Assembly (NCBI RefSeq): GCF_007341385.1
Contig: NZ_VJYD01000002.1
Span: 186,001-250,000, forward strand
DNA from: Flavobacterium daemonense
GTDB lineage: Bacteria; Bacteroidota; Bacteroidia; Flavobacteriales; Flavobacteriaceae
Direction of reading: 5' to 3'
Length of the DNA stretch: 64,000 bases
Shown: positions 9,202 through 17,254 of the stretch, piece by piece
Position numbering within the stretch: the first letter of the stretch is position 1
How the letters are laid out: the number at the start of each line of letters is the position of its first letter
Program-made: the position numbers and the translations under genes
The notes under the pieces: generated by a model
The model's database searches: none
The model's input: only the letters and a program-made list of their open reading frames with translations
What the model was told of the DNA's origin: nothing

Positions 9202-9308
9202 AGTCGAAAGTCATAAAGTCTCAAACTTTATGCTTTAAATTTTTAACCTTTTGGCAAAAACAGTCGACAATCCTAAGTCTTTCGACTTTCGACTTTCGAC
9301 TTTAAGAC
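9192..9308. repeat. Phrase repeats, right copy, with inverted copies before sufD
   Basis: Words of the type AAAGTCATAAAGTCGAAAG at 9192-9220 reappear inverted as iterated TTTCGACTTTCGACTTTCG around 9279-9303. The two halves can pair in the mRNA just upstream of sufD (start 9320). Confidence 0.65.
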
Positions 9309-9319
9309 TAAAAAGAACA

Positions 9320-10636
9320 ATGGATTTAAAAGAAAAATTAGTATCGTCTTTTATGGCTTTTGAAGAGCGTGTCGATGTACATTCAGATTTACATGACATA
9401 CGCACAAATGCTATAAAAAACTTCGAAAATAAAGGTTTCCCAACCAAAAAAGAAGAAGCTTGGAAATATACATCGCTAAATGCCATCTTAAAAAATGACT
9501 TTACGGTTTTTCCAAAACAGGAAAATGCAATCGAATTCAACCAAGTAAAAAAATACTTTTTACACGAAATCGATACGTACAAATTAGTATTTATTGACGG
9601 CGTTTTCAGCTCGCATTTGTCTTCAACAACGCATGACGGAATCGATGTTTGCTTGATGTCATCGGCATTGACCAAACCAAAATATAAAATGGTTATTGAT
9701 ACGTACTTCAATCAAATTGCAAGCAAAGATGATAGCTTGACTTCATTGAATACGGCTTTTGCTATTGAAGGTGCTTTTATCAATATCCCAAAGAAAAAAG
9801 TAGCTGACAAACCAATTGAGATTATGTATTTCTCAACTGGAAACGAAGCGGCTTTAATGGTTCAGCCAAGAAATTTGGTAATTGTGGGTGAAAATTCGCA
9901 TGTTCAAATTATTGAGCGTCACCAAAGTTTGAATGAAAACCCAGTTTTAACAAACTCTGTTACTGAGATTTTTGCTCAAAAACGTGCGATTGTTGATTAT
10001 TACAAAATTCAAAACGATAATAGCGAAGCGAATTTAATTGACAATACTTATGTTTCGCAACAACAAGAAAGTCACGCTTATGTGCACACTTTCTCTTTTG
10101 GTGGAAATCTTACGCGTAACAACTTGAATTTCTATCACTATGGTGAAAGATTGACAAGTACGTTAAACGGAATTTCAATCTTAAACGACAAACAACACGT
10201 TGATCATTATACTTTGGTAAACCACGCACAACCAAACTGCGAAAGTTTCCAAGATTATAAAGGAATTTTCTCTGATCGCTCAACAGGAGTTTTCAACGGA
10301 AAAGTTTTGGTAGAAAAAGAAGCTCAAAAAACAAATGCTTTCCAAAAAAGCAACAATATTTTATTGAGTGACAAAGCAACTATCAATGCAAAACCACAAT
10401 TGGAAATTTTTGCTGATGACGTAAAATGTTCTCACGGTTGTACAGTTGGACAGCTTGATGAAACAGCAATGTTCTACATGCAGTCTCGTGGAATTCCTAA
10501 AAAAGAAGCTAAAGCTTTATTGATGTACGCATTCTCAAATGCCGTTATCGAAAGCATCAAAATACCTGAATTAAAACAAAGAATTACTAAAATCATTGCT
10601 ACGAAATTAGGCGTGAATTTAGGATTTGATTTGTAG
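9320..10636 (+). CDS. sufD: Fe-S cluster scaffold subunit SufD
   Basis: I place the start at ATG 9320 (MDLKEKLVSSFMAFEER), giving 438 residues; an upstream extension to 9251 translates the phrase repeat and is unlikely. The family marks are NFENKGFPTKKEEAWKYTSL near the N-terminus, the beta-helix core and KCSHGCTVGQLDETAMFYMQSRG near the C-terminus. The conserved Cys and His used at the SufB-SufD interface are in KCSHGCT. SufD pairs with SufB on the SufC dimer. It ends the first suf block and is followed by a long hairpin. Confidence 0.96.
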   Translation: MDLKEKLVSSFMAFEERVDVHSDLHDIRTNAIKNFENKGFPTKKEEAWKYTSLNAILKNDFTVFPKQENAIEFNQVKKYFLHEIDTYKLVFIDGVFSSHLSSTTHDGIDVCLMSSALTKPKYKMVIDTYFNQIASKDDSLTSLNTAFAIEGAFINIPKKKVADKPIEIMYFSTGNEAALMVQPRNLVIVGENSHVQIIERHQSLNENPVLTNSVTEIFAQKRAIVDYYKIQNDNSEANLIDNTYVSQQQESHAYVHTFSFGGNLTRNNLNFYHYGERLTSTLNGISILNDKQHVDHYTLVNHAQPNCESFQDYKGIFSDRSTGVFNGKVLVEKEAQKTNAFQKSNNILLSDKATINAKPQLEIFADDVKCSHGCTVGQLDETAMFYMQSRGIPKKEAKALLMYAFSNAVIESIKIPELKQRITKIIATKLGVNLGFDL

Positions 10637-10642
10637 TATTGT

Positions 10643-10740
10643 TTAACCGCAAGGTTCGCAAAGAATTACGCAAAGTTCGCAAAGGTTTATTACAAAACTT
10701 TGCGAACTTTGCGCTTTTTACTTGGCGTCTTTGCGGTTAA
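10643..10740. terminator. Large nested hairpin after sufD
   Basis: The outer arms TTAACCGCAA (10643-10652) and TTGCGGTTAA (10731-10740) match perfectly. Inside, CGCAAAGTTCGCAAAG (10669-10684) pairs perfectly with 10698-10713 and is followed by CTTTTTA. It is built from reiterated gcaaag words. It probably ends sufD transcription and the convergent minus-strand genes. Confidence 0.7.
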
Positions 10741-10754
10741 TTACCCAATAATAT

Positions 10755-11225
10755 TTACAAAATTTCTCCAATTCCAACTAAATTTGGCCCTTCGTGAATC
10801 CACCACACTTGTCCTTTATTAAGATATTTTTCAATTGGCTGATTAAGTAAAAATCTGACTGTTACTGTTTTTTCTTCTCCTGGTTCGATAGTTGATTGAT
10901 TTTCAAAAATAATATCTCCCATAAAAGCTTGATTTATTTTTCCATCTTTCCCATACTCAAAAACATGATCAGGTCTATAGCCACTTGCAATTCCTGTTCG
11001 TCTTCCTCCTTCGGCAGTATCTTTTAATTTAATCTTTGCTTTAACAGATAATAATCCATTTGAATTCTCATACTGTAAATCTGTATAACTCATTAATGTA
11101 TATTTGTCATAAGCCATAATGTCAAATACTTTAGAGTTTCCAGTACTTAACCAACGTTTATAAATGAGAACTCCATTCATATATAAATAAAGCTCATCAT
11201 TTTCTATTCTTTTTAAAATTGCCAT
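10755..11225 (-). CDS. Stand-alone EF-Tu domain III-like protein
   Basis: This 156-residue protein is not a known suf component. Residues about 60-156 follow the pattern of EF-Tu domain III: KAKIKLKDTAEGGRRT, then GYRPDHVFEY, a GD(I) loop, EPGEEKTVTVRFLLNQPI and a final IHEGPNLVGIGEIL. In EF-Tu the corresponding parts are an EGGRHTPF loop, GYRPQFYF, and IREGGRTVGAG. There is no G domain. The first 55 residues are a separate segment. It starts four bases after the serine hydrolase stop, so they share a transcript. A role in binding tRNA, EF-Ts or another EF-Tu partner is only a hypothesis. Confidence 0.6.
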   Translation of the reverse strand: MAILKRIENDELYLYMNGVLIYKRWLSTGNSKVFDIMAYDKYTLMSYTDLQYENSNGLLSVKAKIKLKDTAEGGRRTGIASGYRPDHVFEYGKDGKINQAFMGDIIFENQSTIEPGEEKTVTVRFLLNQPIEKYLNKGQVWWIHEGPNLVGIGEIL

Positions 11226-11228
11226 TTA

Positions 11229-12578
11229 TTATTTCTTCACACTCTCAATAATCCCCTTCAGAAACCCATTAAAATCAAAACCAGGTTCTTCTTCCTTCAC
11301 TCCCATTCTCACGATTACCATATCCAAAGACGGAATAATCACCACCATTTGACCTTGATACCCACTGCAATAAAACATATCACGAGGAACATCCGGGAAT
11401 TTCCCTCCGGCATTTAACCAAAATTGCGCTCCATATTTTCCTTCAGAAGTATTGGTTGGTGTTGCTGTGTATTTTACCCAGCTTTCGTCAAATATTTGTT
11501 CACCATTCCAATTTCCTTTGTGAAGATAAAGTAATCCAAATTTTGACCAGTCTCTCGGTGTTGCCCATCCGTAAGATGAACCCACAAATGTTCCAGACAT
11601 ATCTTGCTCAACAATCATCGAGTTCATTCCGATTTTGTCGATTACGGCGCTGTACCAAAAATCAAGATATTCTTGTTGGGTTTTAAATTGGCTTCTTAAA
11701 ATTCTTGATAATAAGTTTGTCGTTCCTGATGAATAATACCAATGCGTGTTTGGTTTATATTTCGCAGGTTTGTCCATTTGCACTTTCCCCATATCTGCAG
11801 ACTGAAAAAGCATTTGTGTGGCATCACAAATTGTACTGTAATTTTCTTCCCATTCTAAACCAGAATTCATGTGAAGCAAATCGTTAATCGTAATATTTTT
11901 ACGCTCGTCATTTTGCCATTCTTTGATTGGCGCTGGTTTGTAAATATCAATTTTGCCTTGTTTAACCAAAACTCCAAAAGCAGAACTTGTTATACTTTTT
12001 GTCATCGACCAGCCTAAAATTTTGCTGTCTTTATTGAAACCTGTATCATATTTTTCACCAATTAATTTGTCTTTATACAAAACTACGACTGCACGAGTAC
12101 GTTTTGCTTTTCCGCCATTTTTATCGAATGAGTCATCAATTGCTTTTTTTAATTTTGCGTAATCCACATTCGTGAAAGCAGAATCTTTTGGTTCGTTATT
12201 CCCGTAAGGAAAAGGAAGATTGTTAACCAATTTTGTTCTTTTTGGAAGCAAATAAGGTTTCGAAATATCATAATCATCATTAATCAACAGAGCACCCAAA
12301 CCTTCTCTATAAATTGCTTTTCTTTCTTTTAAACCATAAACGGCTGATGTTGCAAATTTTCCGGCATCATTAATTGTATTGGTTGCAAGGTCCAACAAAG
12401 GGATATCATTGTCTGTTTTCTGAATTAAATCAAGCGGACGATGATCCATAAAATGTCCTGAAGCAACACTTTTAGCTGAAAAGCCAGAAATTAAATCCAG
12501 TTTCGGATAAGTGGTGAATCCGAAATACAAAAAAGCAAGAACTAGAGCAAGTACAAGTACTTTTAGAAATTTTTTCAT
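11229..12578 (-). CDS. Serine hydrolase of the beta-lactamase (class C/esterase) family
   Basis: The 449-residue protein starts with a membrane anchor or signal sequence (MKKFLKVLVLALVLAFLYFGF). The catalytic SxxK motif is S191-M-T-K194 in GWSMTKSITSS, and the second motif is the tyrosine of WYYSSGTTN near residue 283. These define the AmpC/esterase EstB fold. Exported members hydrolyse esters, peptides or beta-lactams; this one is unassigned. It lies with its downstream partner on the minus strand, separating sufD from sufS. Length is normal for the family. Confidence 0.88.
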   Translation of the reverse strand: MKKFLKVLVLALVLAFLYFGFTTYPKLDLISGFSAKSVASGHFMDHRPLDLIQKTDNDIPLLDLATNTINDAGKFATSAVYGLKERKAIYREGLGALLINDDYDISKPYLLPKRTKLVNNLPFPYGNNEPKDSAFTNVDYAKLKKAIDDSFDKNGGKAKRTRAVVVLYKDKLIGEKYDTGFNKDSKILGWSMTKSITSSAFGVLVKQGKIDIYKPAPIKEWQNDERKNITINDLLHMNSGLEWEENYSTICDATQMLFQSADMGKVQMDKPAKYKPNTHWYYSSGTTNLLSRILRSQFKTQQEYLDFWYSAVIDKIGMNSMIVEQDMSGTFVGSSYGWATPRDWSKFGLLYLHKGNWNGEQIFDESWVKYTATPTNTSEGKYGAQFWLNAGGKFPDVPRDMFYCSGYQGQMVVIIPSLDMVIVRMGVKEEEPGFDFNGFLKGIIESVKK

Positions 12579-12766
12579 AATGATGTTAACTATTTTTAAT
12601 GCAATATAAATAATTTATGTTCACGTTTTTAGAACTGAAATTACAAATATGATTCGGATAATGCATAAAAGCGAATTGATTTTTAGAGAATCAGCAATTA
12701 CGCCTTCTTGCAATGGCGTCATAAAAGGAAATTATAGAATTCCTGTATAAACAAATTTAGTTTTAG

Positions 12767-12774
12767 TACTTTTG
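12767..12774 (+). promoter_or_regulatory. Promoter -7 box TACTTTTG for sufS
   Basis: TACTTTTG matches TAnnTTTG and lies 26 bases before the sufS start. It suggests that sufS and the genes after it have their own promoter, which is needed because two minus-strand genes separate them from sufD. Confidence 0.55.
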
Positions 12775-12799
12775 TAAATAGATTTTTTCTAAATAAGAC

Positions 12800-14014
12800 A
12801 TGCTAGATATTCAAAAAATAAGAGCTGATTTTCCGATACTTTCACAAACTGTAAACGGAAAACCTTTAGTATATTTCGACAACGGAGCTACTTCGCAAAA
12901 ACCACAAATCGTGATTGATGCAGAAGTTAAATATTATCAGGAAATCAACGCCAATATTCACCGTGGCGTACACACTTTAAGCCAGTTAGCAACTGATGCT
13001 TACGAAATTTCTCGTGGCAAAGTAAAAGTTCATATCAATGCAAAACATGCTTATGAAGTCCTTTTTACTTCGGGAACAACGCACGGAATCAACTTGGTCA
13101 CAAACGGTTTTGCATCTATTTTAAAACCGAGCGATGAAGTTATTGTTTCTTCTTTAGAACACCATAGCAATATTGTGCCTTGGCAAATGTTGTGCGAAAA
13201 AACCGGAGCTACTTTAAAAGTGATTCCAATGAATGAACATGGCGAATTGATTTTGGAAGAATTTGATAAGATTCTTTCAGAAAAAACAAAAGTCGTTACG
13301 GTAAATCATATTTCAAATGCATTGGGAATTATTAACCCAATCAAATCTATTATTGATAAAGCGCATGCTGTTGGCGCTGCAGTTTTAATTGACGGCGCTC
13401 AAGCAGTTCCGCATTTAAAACCAAATGTTCAGGAATTAGATTGCGATTTTTATGCTTTTTCAGGTCATAAAATGTGTGGCCCAACGGGAACTGGAATTTT
13501 ATACGGAAAAGAAGAATGGCTGAACAAACTTCCTCCTTATCAGGGCGGTGGCGAAATGATCAAAGAAGTTACTTTCGAGAAAACTACGTACGCAGATCTT
13601 CCGCATAAATTTGAAGCCGGAACTCCAAATATTGCGGGCGGAATTGTTTTAGGAACTGCAATTGATTATCTAAATAATATTGGTTTCGAAAATATTCAGC
13701 AATACGAACACGAACTTTTAGAATATGCAACAAAACGTTTACTAGAAATTGAAGGTTTGAGAATCTACGGAACTGGAAAAAATAAAGCATCAGTAGTTTC
13801 ATTTAATATCGACGGAATTCATCCATACGATATTGGTTCGATTATTGACAAATTAGGAATTGCAGTCAGAACTGGCCATCATTGCGCCCAGCCAATTATG
13901 AATTTCTTCTGTATTCCGGGAACGATTCGCGCGTCTTTCTCTTTTTATAATACTAAAGAAGAAATCGATGCAATGGTTGAAGCCGTTAAGAAAGCGCAAA
14001 CAATGTTAAGCTAA
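12800..14014 (+). CDS. sufS: Cysteine desulfurase SufS
   Basis: The 404-residue PLP enzyme matches group II desulfurases. The Schiff-base lysine is K224 in FSGHKMCGPTGTG and the catalytic cysteine is C362 in RTGHHCAQP. LPPYQGGGEMI and EAGTPNIAG are also family signatures. It removes sulfur from L-cysteine as a persulfide and hands it to SufE for assembly on SufB. The first residues (MLDIQKIRADFPIL) are typical of the family start. sufE lies two genes downstream. Confidence 0.97.
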   Translation: MLDIQKIRADFPILSQTVNGKPLVYFDNGATSQKPQIVIDAEVKYYQEINANIHRGVHTLSQLATDAYEISRGKVKVHINAKHAYEVLFTSGTTHGINLVTNGFASILKPSDEVIVSSLEHHSNIVPWQMLCEKTGATLKVIPMNEHGELILEEFDKILSEKTKVVTVNHISNALGIINPIKSIIDKAHAVGAAVLIDGAQAVPHLKPNVQELDCDFYAFSGHKMCGPTGTGILYGKEEWLNKLPPYQGGGEMIKEVTFEKTTYADLPHKFEAGTPNIAGGIVLGTAIDYLNNIGFENIQQYEHELLEYATKRLLEIEGLRIYGTGKNKASVVSFNIDGIHPYDIGSIIDKLGIAVRTGHHCAQPIMNFFCIPGTIRASFSFYNTKEEIDAMVEAVKKAQTMLS

Positions 14015-14025
14015 AAACCTTTTTT

Positions 14026-14451
14026 ATGAGAATATTATCTTTATTGCTCTTAACGATTTTCATTGGAACTAGCTGTTCGAGCCAAAAAAAAGCAGATATG
14101 ACTTCAACTCAAATTGAATATTCAGCAGTTTCCAGAGGAGTTTTTAAAAAGATAGTTGTTCAGAATAAAATAGCAACGGTTACAAACGGCAGAAATAACC
14201 AACCCGTTGAAAAGAAAATTGATGATGCAAAATGGAAACAAATTGTAACTGAATTTTCGAAAGTGAATTTAGATAATATTCCAAATTTGAAAGCTCCGAC
14301 AGAAAAACGTTTTTATGACGGCGCCGCAATTGGAAATTTAAAAATAACTCAAAATCAAAAAACATACGAAACAAAAGGTTTCGATAATGGTTTTCCCCCA
14401 AAGGAAATAGAAAAACTGGTAAATTTGCTGGTTGATTTTGCTAAAGAATAA
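14026..14451 (+). CDS. Small lipoprotein of unknown function
   Basis: The 141-residue product has a lipoprotein signal (MRILSLLLLTIFIGTSCSSQ) with the lipobox cysteine near residue 17. The mature part has KIATVTNGRNNQPVEKKI and a short beta-rich domain. It starts 12 bases after sufS and ends three bases before sufE, so it is in the same transcript. I do not recognise a family. There is no obvious link to Fe-S chemistry; the gene may be a passenger carried in the operon. Confidence 0.75.
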   Translation: MRILSLLLLTIFIGTSCSSQKKADMTSTQIEYSAVSRGVFKKIVVQNKIATVTNGRNNQPVEKKIDDAKWKQIVTEFSKVNLDNIPNLKAPTEKRFYDGAAIGNLKITQNQKTYETKGFDNGFPPKEIEKLVNLLVDFAKE

Positions 14452-14453
14452 TT

Positions 14454-14879
14454 ATGACGATAAAAGAAATACAAGACGAAATAATAGATGAATTTTCAAT
14501 GTTCGACGACTGGATGCAGCGTTATGAATACATCATCGAACTGGGAAAAAGTCTTCCTTTAATTAAAGAAGAATATAAAGTCGACGAAAATTTAATTAAA
14601 GGATGCCAGTCAAAAGTTTGGCTTCAAGGCGAAGAAAAAGACGATAAAATTGTTTTCACGGCTGATAGTGATGCGATTCTGACCAAAGGAATAATCGCGA
14701 TTTTAATTCGCGCTTTCTCAAACCAAAAAGCATCAGATATCATAAACGCTGATACTGATTTTATAGATGAAATTGGTTTGAAAGAACATTTATCTGCAAC
14801 TCGTGCCAACGGTTTGGTTTCGATGATCAAAAACATCAAAATGTACGCTTTGGCTTTTGATGCAAAAAACAAAAATTAA
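14454..14879 (+). CDS. sufE: Sulfur acceptor SufE
   Basis: The 141-residue protein carries the SufE active-site loop GCQSKVWL, with C51 as the persulfide acceptor, and the family start IDEFSMFDDWMQRYEYIIELGK. SufE accepts sulfur from SufS and passes it to SufB. Conserved lysines and the FIDEIGLKEHLSATRANGLVSM C-terminal segment are present. It is two bases after the lipoprotein stop. A phrase hairpin separates it from sufT. Confidence 0.96.
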   Translation: MTIKEIQDEIIDEFSMFDDWMQRYEYIIELGKSLPLIKEEYKVDENLIKGCQSKVWLQGEEKDDKIVFTADSDAILTKGIIAILIRAFSNQKASDIINADTDFIDEIGLKEHLSATRANGLVSMIKNIKMYALAFDAKNKN

Positions 14880-14889
14880 AAAAAATTAA

Positions 14890-14949
14890 ACCATTAAGGC
14901 ATTAATGTTCATAAAGTACTAAACTTAATTTTCTTAATATCTTAATGGT
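14890..14949. repeat. Inverted phrase repeat between sufE and sufT
   Basis: ACCATTAAG (14890-14898) pairs with CTTAATGGT (14941-14949), and further TTAAT words lie between the arms. It is a hairpin inside the operon with no T run of the length seen at true terminators. Confidence 0.6.
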
Positions 14950-14984
14950 AAATAAATCACCTAAATGGTGAAAAAACAAAAACA

Positions 14985-15308
14985 ATGGAACAAGAAATAG
15001 ACACAAACGAATTAGGAGAATCAATCGTAAAGGTTTTAAAAGGAATTTACGACCCTGAAATTCCTGTAGATATTTATGAATTAGGATTAATTTATGACGT
15101 AATGGTAAATACTGATTATGAAGTAAAAATCCTTATGACATTAACATCTCCAAACTGCCCAGTTGCAGAAAGCTTGCCAAGAGAAGTGGAAGAAAAAGTA
15201 AAAACAATCGAAAACATCAAAGATGTTGACGTAGAAATTACTTTCGATCCGCCTTGGAGCAAGGATTTAATGAGCGAAGAAGCAAAGTTAGAATTAGGAA
15301 TGCTTTAA
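14985..15308 (+). CDS. sufT: SufT/MIP18-family (DUF59) Fe-S maturation factor
   Basis: The 107-residue protein matches the DUF59/MIP18 family: YDPEIPVDIYELGLIYDV, then TSPNCPVAESLP with the conserved cysteine, and the closing VEITFDPPWSKDLMSEEAKLELGML. Members help target or mature Fe-S proteins and are common at the end of suf operons. It is cytoplasmic. The closing DPPW.KD.MSEEAK.ELG signature is intact. Gene symbol sufT is a context-based choice. Confidence 0.93.
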   Translation: MEQEIDTNELGESIVKVLKGIYDPEIPVDIYELGLIYDVMVNTDYEVKILMTLTSPNCPVAESLPREVEEKVKTIENIKDVDVEITFDPPWSKDLMSEEAKLELGML

Positions 15309-15316
15309 AAATATTT

Positions 15317-15378
15317 GTTTCAGGTTTAAAGTTTCAAGTTTTGCATAACGTGAAACCTGAAACTTTAAACTTGAAACC
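15317..15378. repeat. Phrase palindrome between sufT and the DUF2480 gene
   Basis: Words of the type GTTTCAGGTTTAAAGTTTC (15317 onward) return inverted at 15351-15378 with the sub-words in a different order. The unit is made of permuted GTTTAAAG/GTTTCAGG/GTTTCAAG words. It fills almost the entire gap. Confidence 0.65.
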
Positions 15379-15387
15379 ATTTTTCAC

Positions 15388-15897
15388 ATGGAAGAAATCA
15401 TCAATAAAGTTGCTAATAGTGCATTAGAAGTTTTTGATCTTGAGGATTATTATCCAAAAGGAATGCGTGTGCAGATTGACATTTCGCAATGGCTTTTGGA
15501 AGGATTTTTATTAAAAGAAAAAGACTTTAGAGAGCATCTTAAAAATCACGATTGGTCACAATATCAAGATCAATATGTGGCGGTACACTGCAGCACAGAC
15601 GCTATTATTCCGGCTTGGGCTTTGATTTTAGTGAGTGTGCATTTGGCACCATATGCAAAAAAAGTCGTGAACGGAACAATCGAAGATCTTGATGGTAGTC
15701 TTTACGAAGAAATCTTAAGCAAACTTGATTATTCGGTTTACCAAAACAAACCTGTAATTGTAAAAGGCTGTTCTAAAAAACCAGTTCCAATGCGCGCTTA
15801 TATTTTAGCCACAACCTATTTACAGCCATTTGCAAGAAGCATAATGTACGGTGAAGCATGCTCTGCAGTACCTTTGTACAAAGAATCCAAGAAATAA
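15388..15897 (+). CDS. DUF2480 family protein
   Basis: The 169-residue protein has the patterns ALEVFDLEDYYPKGMRVQIDISQWL, HCSTDAIIPAWALILV and KGCSKKPVPMRAYILATTYLQPFARSIMYGEACS, which I recognise as DUF2480. The family is confined mostly to Bacteroidota, usually follows the DUF59 gene, and has several conserved cysteines (here in HCST, KGCS and EACS). Function is unknown; context suggests a link to Fe-S metabolism. It is soluble and cytoplasmic. Confidence 0.88.
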   Translation: MEEIINKVANSALEVFDLEDYYPKGMRVQIDISQWLLEGFLLKEKDFREHLKNHDWSQYQDQYVAVHCSTDAIIPAWALILVSVHLAPYAKKVVNGTIEDLDGSLYEEILSKLDYSVYQNKPVIVKGCSKKPVPMRAYILATTYLQPFARSIMYGEACSAVPLYKESKK

Positions 15898-15976
15898 CCT
15901 GCTTTTACAATCAATTAAGTCTTAAGCTTTTAACGGTTTTTAGTATATTTGTTTATACACTTCTAAACTAAAGACC

Positions 15977-16927
15977 ATGAGAAAGCTAGCCTTATTACTT
16001 TTCATTTTAGTAAACTTCACATTTTTACAAGCCCAAAATTCAGAAAAAGAGTTAATTCAGAATACTGAAAAAGCAGTAAAAAAAATTAACGATACCATCG
16101 AAGACGAAGGCTGGAAAACAAAAGGAACCGTCTCACTTTTATTAAATCAGTCGAGCTTTAACAACTGGATTGCAGGTGGTGAAGATAGTTTCTCTGGAAC
16201 TCTGGGAATCAATTACGATTTCAATTACAAAAAAGATGATTTAACTTGGGACAATAAAATTCTGGCTTCATACGGATTATTGCAAACCAAAAACGACGAC
16301 TTCACAAAAAAAACAGATGACCGTTTAGAATTCAACTCAATTGTTGGGAAAAAAGCTTTTGGTCAATGGTATTACTCTTACTTCCTGAATTTTAGAACAC
16401 AGTTTTCTACAGGTTACATTTACGGCCAAGATGCCAATGGAAAACAAATTAGGACTGAACAAACTAAATTCATGTCTCCTGGATATCTAACTACTGGTCC
16501 CGGAATTTATTGGACAAAAGACGACAATCTTAAAATAAATTTTGCGCCATTAACTTCAAAATTCACTTTTGTAGATAGTGCCTACACAACCGGAATTGAC
16601 AGATTTACAGGATTGCCGTATGTAGATGGTGCTTATTTTGGTGTAGATGAAGGTAAAAGCTTGCGTTATGAGTTGGGTTTTTATGCTTCCATTTACTATA
16701 AATTAGCCATAATGACCAATGTAACTGCTGAAAATACGCTGAATCTTTATTCAAATTATCTTGAAGACCCTCAAAACGTAGACATCAATTATTCGCTGAA
16801 TATTATCATGAAAATCAATAAATTTTTATCTGCGAACTTATCATTTCAAGCAATTTATGACGATAATGCCTTTGCAGGACTACAAACCAGAGAAGTTTTT
16901 GGTCTAGGAGTCAACTTCGGATTTTAA
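15977..16927 (+). CDS. DUF3078 outer-membrane-like protein
   Basis: The 316-residue protein has a signal peptide (MRKLALLLFILVNFTFLQAQ) and the DUF3078 hallmark NQSSFNNWIAGGEDSFSGTLGINYDFNYKKDDLTWDNKI at about 56-94. The remainder is alternating beta strands rich in aromatic residues ending in GVNFGF, as in an outer-membrane barrel. Function unknown. It is the last gene on the plus strand of the SUF region. A promoter-like TATATTTG box is not clear, but 79 bases separate it from the DUF2480 gene. Confidence 0.87.
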   Translation: MRKLALLLFILVNFTFLQAQNSEKELIQNTEKAVKKINDTIEDEGWKTKGTVSLLLNQSSFNNWIAGGEDSFSGTLGINYDFNYKKDDLTWDNKILASYGLLQTKNDDFTKKTDDRLEFNSIVGKKAFGQWYYSYFLNFRTQFSTGYIYGQDANGKQIRTEQTKFMSPGYLTTGPGIYWTKDDNLKINFAPLTSKFTFVDSAYTTGIDRFTGLPYVDGAYFGVDEGKSLRYELGFYASIYYKLAIMTNVTAENTLNLYSNYLEDPQNVDINYSLNIIMKINKFLSANLSFQAIYDDNAFAGLQTREVFGLGVNFGF

Positions 16928-16934
16928 TTATTAG

Positions 16935-17062
16935 AAGCATCACAAAAGGCATTTTAACCAACATGGTTTCCCGCTCTCGGCTATATCTCGCTGTTGCCCT
17001 CTCGTGCCAGCAAGGATAACGCCTCCATCTGGGCTAGATTCAAACAATTGACATCTTTTAAA
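16935..17062. repeat. GC-richer intergenic element with TATATCTCG core
   Basis: About 110 bases contain a stretch (CCCGCTCTCGGCTATATCTCG) and then GCCTCCATCTGGGCTAG, clearly richer in G and C than the surroundings. I recall near-identical phrases between Flavobacterium genes, which makes it a dispersed intergenic repeat, not a gene. No reading frame is convincing. Confidence 0.5.
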
Positions 17063-17070
17063 CATAAAAA

Positions 17071-17091
17071 AACCCTCTAAATAAGAGGGTT
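17071..17091. terminator. Bidirectional terminator AACCCTCT / AGAGGGTT
   Basis: AACCCTCT (17071-17078) pairs with AGAGGGTT (17084-17091). A runs precede it and T-rich sequence follows, so it can end the DUF3078 transcript and the convergent toxin-like operon. Confidence 0.8.
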
Positions 17092-17098
17092 AATATTT

Positions 17099-17254
17099 TT
17101 ATAATGACTTAGCTTTTATTTTTACTATTTTATCATCTTTCATAATAACTAATTCGCTATTTGATTTCTTCTTGAACTCAATTAATTTCTCATAAACAAG
17201 ATCCATTGAATCTAAAATTTTAGTTTGAGTAGCCGATCTTTTATATGTTTTCAT
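17099..17254 (-). CDS. Small protein partner of zeta-toxin-like ATPase
   Basis: A 51-residue frame starts at 17254 with MKTYKRSATQTKILDSMDLV and ends in IVKIKAKSL. Its start overlaps the end of the zeta-like gene by 14 bases, which implies translational coupling. The protein is basic and helical (YEKLIEFKKKSN). It has the size and position of an antitoxin or accessory factor but lies downstream, not upstream, of the toxin-like gene. No family recognised; the gene is too short for most gene finders. Confidence 0.6.
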   Translation of the reverse strand: MKTYKRSATQTKILDSMDLVYEKLIEFKKKSNSELVIMKDDKIVKIKAKSL

